Positions 6,682-9,532 of a DNA stretch of 9,532 nucleotides are shown here, piece after piece (within the stretch, counting starts at the first letter, position 1; each line of letters opens with the position of its first letter). The stretch is from the NCBI GenBank assembly GCA_023136785.1, contig JAGLQP010000043.1:1-9532 (forward strand), in the 5' to 3' direction. Under the pieces are notes generated by a model. That model did not search any database, was not told the DNA's origin, and was given only the letters and a program-made list of their open reading frames with translations. A program made the position numbers and the translations under genes. This stretch comes from Spirochaetales bacterium (lineage in GTDB: Bacteria; Spirochaetota; Spirochaetia; SZUA-6; DRHE01).

Positions 6682-9398
6682 CCTTCAAGCTCCGCCCGTA
6701 CCTTTTCGAGTAGCTCCTGGATCTCGAAGGGCTTTCCCAAATAGGGAATATCGTTTGCCTCGATGAATCCGATGGTCTCGCCGTTTACCGTATCTCCGGT
6801 AATGAACATGATACGATGGATCATTTTCGAACTTCTGCCGCTCAGCTTCTTATACAGCTCGATGCCGCTCAGACGGGGCATACGGACATCGCAGATGATC
6901 AGGTCGTAGTGCACACTGTCGACCTTTTCCAACGCGTCCAGTCCGTCCGGGCTGGTGTCTACCTGGTAGCCGACCTGCCCCAGTACGCGAACAATTAAGT
7001 CTCGAAGCACCTCTTCATCTTCCACGACCAGTATTCGTGCTTCTTTCATTTCCTCAGGTGCCGTCGCGTCAGCGTCGGAATCCTCCCGAGGCCGGTCATC
7101 TGTGAATATCACGGGGATTTGCACGTAGAAGCGGGCCCCTTCCCCGGTTTCGCTCTCGACCCAGATCTGTCCGTCGTGCTCGCTGACAATCCCATGGCAG
7201 ACAGAAAGACCGAGACCGGTTCCCTTGCCGGGAGATTTGGTGGTGAAAAAGGGATCGAATATCCGCGGCAGCACATCAGGCGGAATCCCCGGGCCGTCAT
7301 CCTCAATACAAATTCGAATCCCCGTTGCTGACGGGACATCACCAGCTTCCCCATCACCGCTTTCACCGTCAATCGCTACCAGCTCGGAAGTAATCTTAAG
7401 CACCCCGCCTCTGTTGGCCTCATGCATGGCTTCGCGGGCGTTACTGATCAGGTTGACGAACACCTGCTGTAGCTGATGAGCATCGGCCATGGTTGCCGGA
7501 AGATCCCCGGCAAGACCGGTTCGACATTCGACGTTGCAGGATTGAAGATCGTACCCCAGGATCTTCAGCGTGTTGGTCAGCACATCCTCCACAAATACGG
7601 GACTTCTCTCGGGGCGCTGCTGCCGGGAAAAATCGAGAAGGCTGCGGACGATCTTTCCCGCCCGGTGCGCTTCTCCCACCAGTTTTTCCAGATCTTGTTT
7701 CACCCCTTCGCTGAGCTCCCCGCTCTGCAGGAGCTGGGCAATGCCGATGATGGCGGTCAGAGGATTGTTCAGCTCGTGAGCCACACCGGCCACGAGTTTC
7801 CCGATAGCGGCCATCTTTTCGCTCTGGACCAACTTGTCCTGCGACGCCTGCAATGCCTCGAGTTGATCCTTTACGCTCTGATGAAGCTGGGCGTTTTCCA
7901 CGGCAATGGCCGCCTGATGGGCGAAGCTCATGGCCAGATCCGCCTCTTCATCGGAGTAGGCTCCGAGCTGTCGGCTGTCTATGGTCAGACAGCCGATCAG
8001 TCCTTCCCTGCCGAGGAGGGGCACACTCATCCAGCCTCGGACGTATTTGGTGTGTCCCCAGCCGCGAAAACGTTCATCCGCCGATGCGTCCACCAGGATA
8101 AAGGGACGTCCGGTTCTTTCGATCTCCCGCTCGATCTCCGTGACCGGATGCCGCTGGCTGAGCGCCGAATCCCCGGGCAGGTCCCGTCCGGCTACGACTT
8201 GCAGATAGTTCCCCTCCAAGAGCATCGCGGAGGCGCTGTCGTAGGGAATCACCTTGCGAAGCTCCGTGAGAATCCTATCGAGAACCTCGCGGAGATCGAG
8301 ACTCTGACTCAAGGTGGCGACGGCCGACTGCATAGCCTCGATCCGGTGGCGCTGGGTACGTTCGGCCTCGTACAACCGGGCGTTCTCGACGGCAATCGCC
8401 GCCTGGGCGGCCAGCATCTCCAGGATTCGCAGCTCCTGTTCCCCAAAAGGCCGCCGCTCGAACGTGGAAATGTTCATAACCCCCACAACCCGCTGTTTGA
8501 CTTTCAGGGGAAGACTAACGATACTTCCGCGCCACTTCTTCGGGGTCTCTTTGTAGAGGGGATGAGTACGGATATCCTCGACCACGATCGGCTGCCCCGT
8601 TTCGGCGACCCGGTAGGTCAGACCGTCCCGTCTTGGTTCCGCATAGGGTTTGTCCCAACGCCCATCTTCTCCGGATGCTGCTCCAAAGGACAGTTTGTTC
8701 TCGGTGTAGAGAAAGATGTGGGCCAGGTCCGCCGGTACCAGCTCGTGAGCGCTGGCCAAGATCGAATCCAACACCTTTGGCAGCTCGAGGGAGGCGGTCA
8801 GGGCGGAGCTGGCCCGCTGAACCGTTTCCACTTCCTCGTGAAAAACGCGGTCGAGCCGGCTAAGGCGAAGATTTTCAATCCGTCCTGAGATCACCATGGC
8901 GAGGACCTGTACAAATTGGGCGTCCCGCTTCTTGAAAGAGGCATCGGCGGAGGTGTTGAAAAGGATGACCAGACCCGCGGTGGTGTCGGCTACGATAAGG
9001 GGCGAAGCCAGCACGGCCTTCACTCCCAGTTCTACTAGAGTGGTGTGGGCAAATACGTAGTGATTGTAGTCGTCAATGACAACGGGCTTGTCCTCCTGCA
9101 TCCCCAGGCTGACCAGAAGCTCTGTGGCCAGAGCCTTGCCCTGCAATGCTTGTTCGGGCAGTCCATAGGTTATGGTACCGCTCACCGTGCCGGCTACGGG
9201 TGAGCTCAGTATCACCGCAGCGGCCTGGGCGCCGATGGTTTCAGCGGTCGCGGCCAAAGCGTGGGGCAGAACCTCGGTCACGTTCTGCGTTTCCATGAGC
9301 TTCATCAAGATTTCGTGCAGGACTTTCGATCGATTACGAGCCAAACTCTTTACCCGCCTTATCGCACCCCAACTCACCGGCATGTTGAGGTGCAGCAA
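6678..9398 (-). CDS. Soluble hybrid sensor histidine kinase: three GAF-like domains, kinase core, C-terminal receiver
   Basis: This 906-residue protein has no transmembrane segment or signal peptide, so it is predicted cytosolic. Three GAF-type sensor domains follow one another at about residues 30-175, 195-345 and 360-505; the last two both end in AAIAVENA. A signalling helix (505-530) leads to the HisKA domain with VAHELNNPLTAI (phosphorylated H541). The ATPase domain shows the N-box around N653, DDGPGIPP (700-707), IFDPFFTTKS (713-722) and GKGTGLGLS (724-732). A linker of about 20 residues leads to a receiver with E793/D794, phospho-acceptor D837, T867 and K889. No DNA-binding or HPt domain is present. 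Translation can begin at TTG 9398 (weak AGG six bases before) or at ATG 9383, which would give 901 residues; neither has a good ribosome site. As first gene of the operon it probably monitors a signal tied to nucleoside supply, but target and ligand are unknown. Confidence 0.93.
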   Translation of the reverse strand: MLHLNMPVSWGAIRRVKSLARNRSKVLHEILMKLMETQNVTEVLPHALAATAETIGAQAAAVILSSPVAGTVSGTITYGLPEQALQGKALATELLVSLGMQEDKPVVIDDYNHYVFAHTTLVELGVKAVLASPLIVADTTAGLVILFNTSADASFKKRDAQFVQVLAMVISGRIENLRLSRLDRVFHEEVETVQRASSALTASLELPKVLDSILASAHELVPADLAHIFLYTENKLSFGAASGEDGRWDKPYAEPRRDGLTYRVAETGQPIVVEDIRTHPLYKETPKKWRGSIVSLPLKVKQRVVGVMNISTFERRPFGEQELRILEMLAAQAAIAVENARLYEAERTQRHRIEAMQSAVATLSQSLDLREVLDRILTELRKVIPYDSASAMLLEGNYLQVVAGRDLPGDSALSQRHPVTEIEREIERTGRPFILVDASADERFRGWGHTKYVRGWMSVPLLGREGLIGCLTIDSRQLGAYSDEEADLAMSFAHQAAIAVENAQLHQSVKDQLEALQASQDKLVQSEKMAAIGKLVAGVAHELNNPLTAIIGIAQLLQSGELSEGVKQDLEKLVGEAHRAGKIVRSLLDFSRQQRPERSPVFVEDVLTNTLKILGYDLQSCNVECRTGLAGDLPATMADAHQLQQVFVNLISNAREAMHEANRGGVLKITSELVAIDGESGDGEAGDVPSATGIRICIEDDGPGIPPDVLPRIFDPFFTTKSPGKGTGLGLSVCHGIVSEHDGQIWVESETGEGARFYVQIPVIFTDDRPREDSDADATAPEEMKEARILVVEDEEVLRDLIVRVLGQVGYQVDTSPDGLDALEKVDSVHYDLIICDVRMPRLSGIELYKKLSGRSSKMIHRIMFITGDTVNGETIGFIEANDIPYLGKPFEIQELLEKVRAELEG
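7338..7367 (-). repeat. Short in-frame tandem repeat in the kinase ATPase domain
   Basis: Two adjacent 15-base units with 11 of 15 bases identical encode GESGD and GEAGD (residues 678-687). They form an acidic, glycine-rich loop between two strands of the ATP-binding domain, before the DDGPGIPP box. It looks like a local duplication in a surface loop and leaves the catalytic boxes intact. Confidence 0.6.
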
Positions 9399-9430
9399 AA
9401 CATGCCTGGGGCACTAATCGCTGCCTACTA

Positions 9431-9460
9431 TTTATACCCTCTTGTCTTCCCCTGTGTCGA
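9431..9460 (-). promoter_or_regulatory. Candidate sigma-70-type promoter of the operon
   Basis: On the minus strand TCGACA (9455-9460, five of six matches to TTGACA) is followed after 18 bases by TATAAA (9431-9436, five of six to TATAAT). Initiation would fall near 9424, giving a leader of about 26 bases to TTG 9398 or about 41 to ATG 9383. A small palindrome GGAA-CGA-TTCC (9477-9487) lies 16 bases upstream of the -35 box and could be part of an operator. The assignment rests on sequence match and position only. Confidence 0.6.
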
Positions 9461-9508
9461 GGTACGGCGATTGAGCGGAACGATTCCCTAGAAAAGAATG
9501 AACATACC

Positions 9509-9532
9509 ATGAAGAAAAAAACTCAGATCGAG
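9509..9532 (+). CDS. Possible divergent gene start (8 codons, cut by window edge)
   Basis: An ATG at 9509 opens a plus-strand frame reading MKKKTQIE up to the right edge. The Lys-rich beginning is typical of real starts, and the gene would diverge from the kinase with about 110 bases between them. Upstream, TTGAGC (9471-9476) and AAGAAT (9494-9499) with a 17-base spacer make a weak promoter-like pair, but it sits too close to the ATG to be convincing. No clear Shine-Dalgarno precedes it. There are too few codons to identify a family, and it may not be a gene. Confidence 0.28.

Noticed and set aside
7971..7996. Perfect inverted repeat (10-base arms, 6-base loop) inside the kinase gene
   Set aside because: It sits in the coding sequence of GAF domain 3, has no T-run on either strand, and one such hairpin in 9.5 kb could well arise by chance.
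7476..8888. A 470-codon open frame on the plus strand opposite the kinase
   Set aside because: It is antisense to a protein with clear GAF, HisKA and ATPase motifs. Its translation is rich in Gly, His, Gln and Arg with no recognisable domain, as expected from an antisense shadow in GC-rich coding DNA.

Overview
The window is bacterial and moderately GC-rich by eye. It is almost completely coding, and every complete gene lies on the minus strand, so transcription runs from high to low coordinates. It looks like one nucleoside uptake and salvage operon, entered just upstream of its first gene and cut off inside its last one. The phylum cannot be fixed from the sequence. The BMP/PnrA-type lipoprotein with a relaxed lipobox (Thr just before the Cys) would suit a spirochaete, but the same transporter family also occurs in Firmicutes, Chloroflexi and Thermotogae.

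Layout in transcription order: (1) a promoter-like region (about 9431-9460) with a possible divergent plus-strand gene start at 9509; (2) a 906-residue soluble hybrid histidine kinase with three GAF-type sensor domains and a C-terminal receiver (9398-6678); (3) nucleoside hydrolase 1 (6681-5773), overlapping the kinase by ATGA; (4) a BMP-family nucleoside-binding lipoprotein (5735-4668) with a strong Shine-Dalgarno; (5) a rho-independent terminator hairpin (4616-4659); (6) a double-domain ABC ATPase (4558-3011); (7) permease A, starting at GTG 3030 and ending at 1969; (8) permease B (1972-1013); (9) nucleoside hydrolase 2 (1016-81); (10) the first 28 codons of an amidohydrolase-like protein, starting at GTG 84 and running off the left edge.

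Inferred joint function: the lipoprotein captures nucleosides, the ATPase and two unlike permeases import them (the layout of Bacillus subtilis NupNOPQ), the two hydrolases split them into ribose and free base, and the truncated enzyme may deaminate or otherwise hydrolyse the base. The hairpin after the lipoprotein gene probably makes the binding protein more abundant than the membrane components. The kinase at the head of the operon is the least ordinary part. It has no transmembrane segment and no DNA-binding output domain, so it may sense a cytosolic signal linked to nucleoside supply and pass it to a partner outside the window. No RNA genes, mobile elements or CRISPR arrays were seen, and there is no gene-free stretch longer than about 135 bases.
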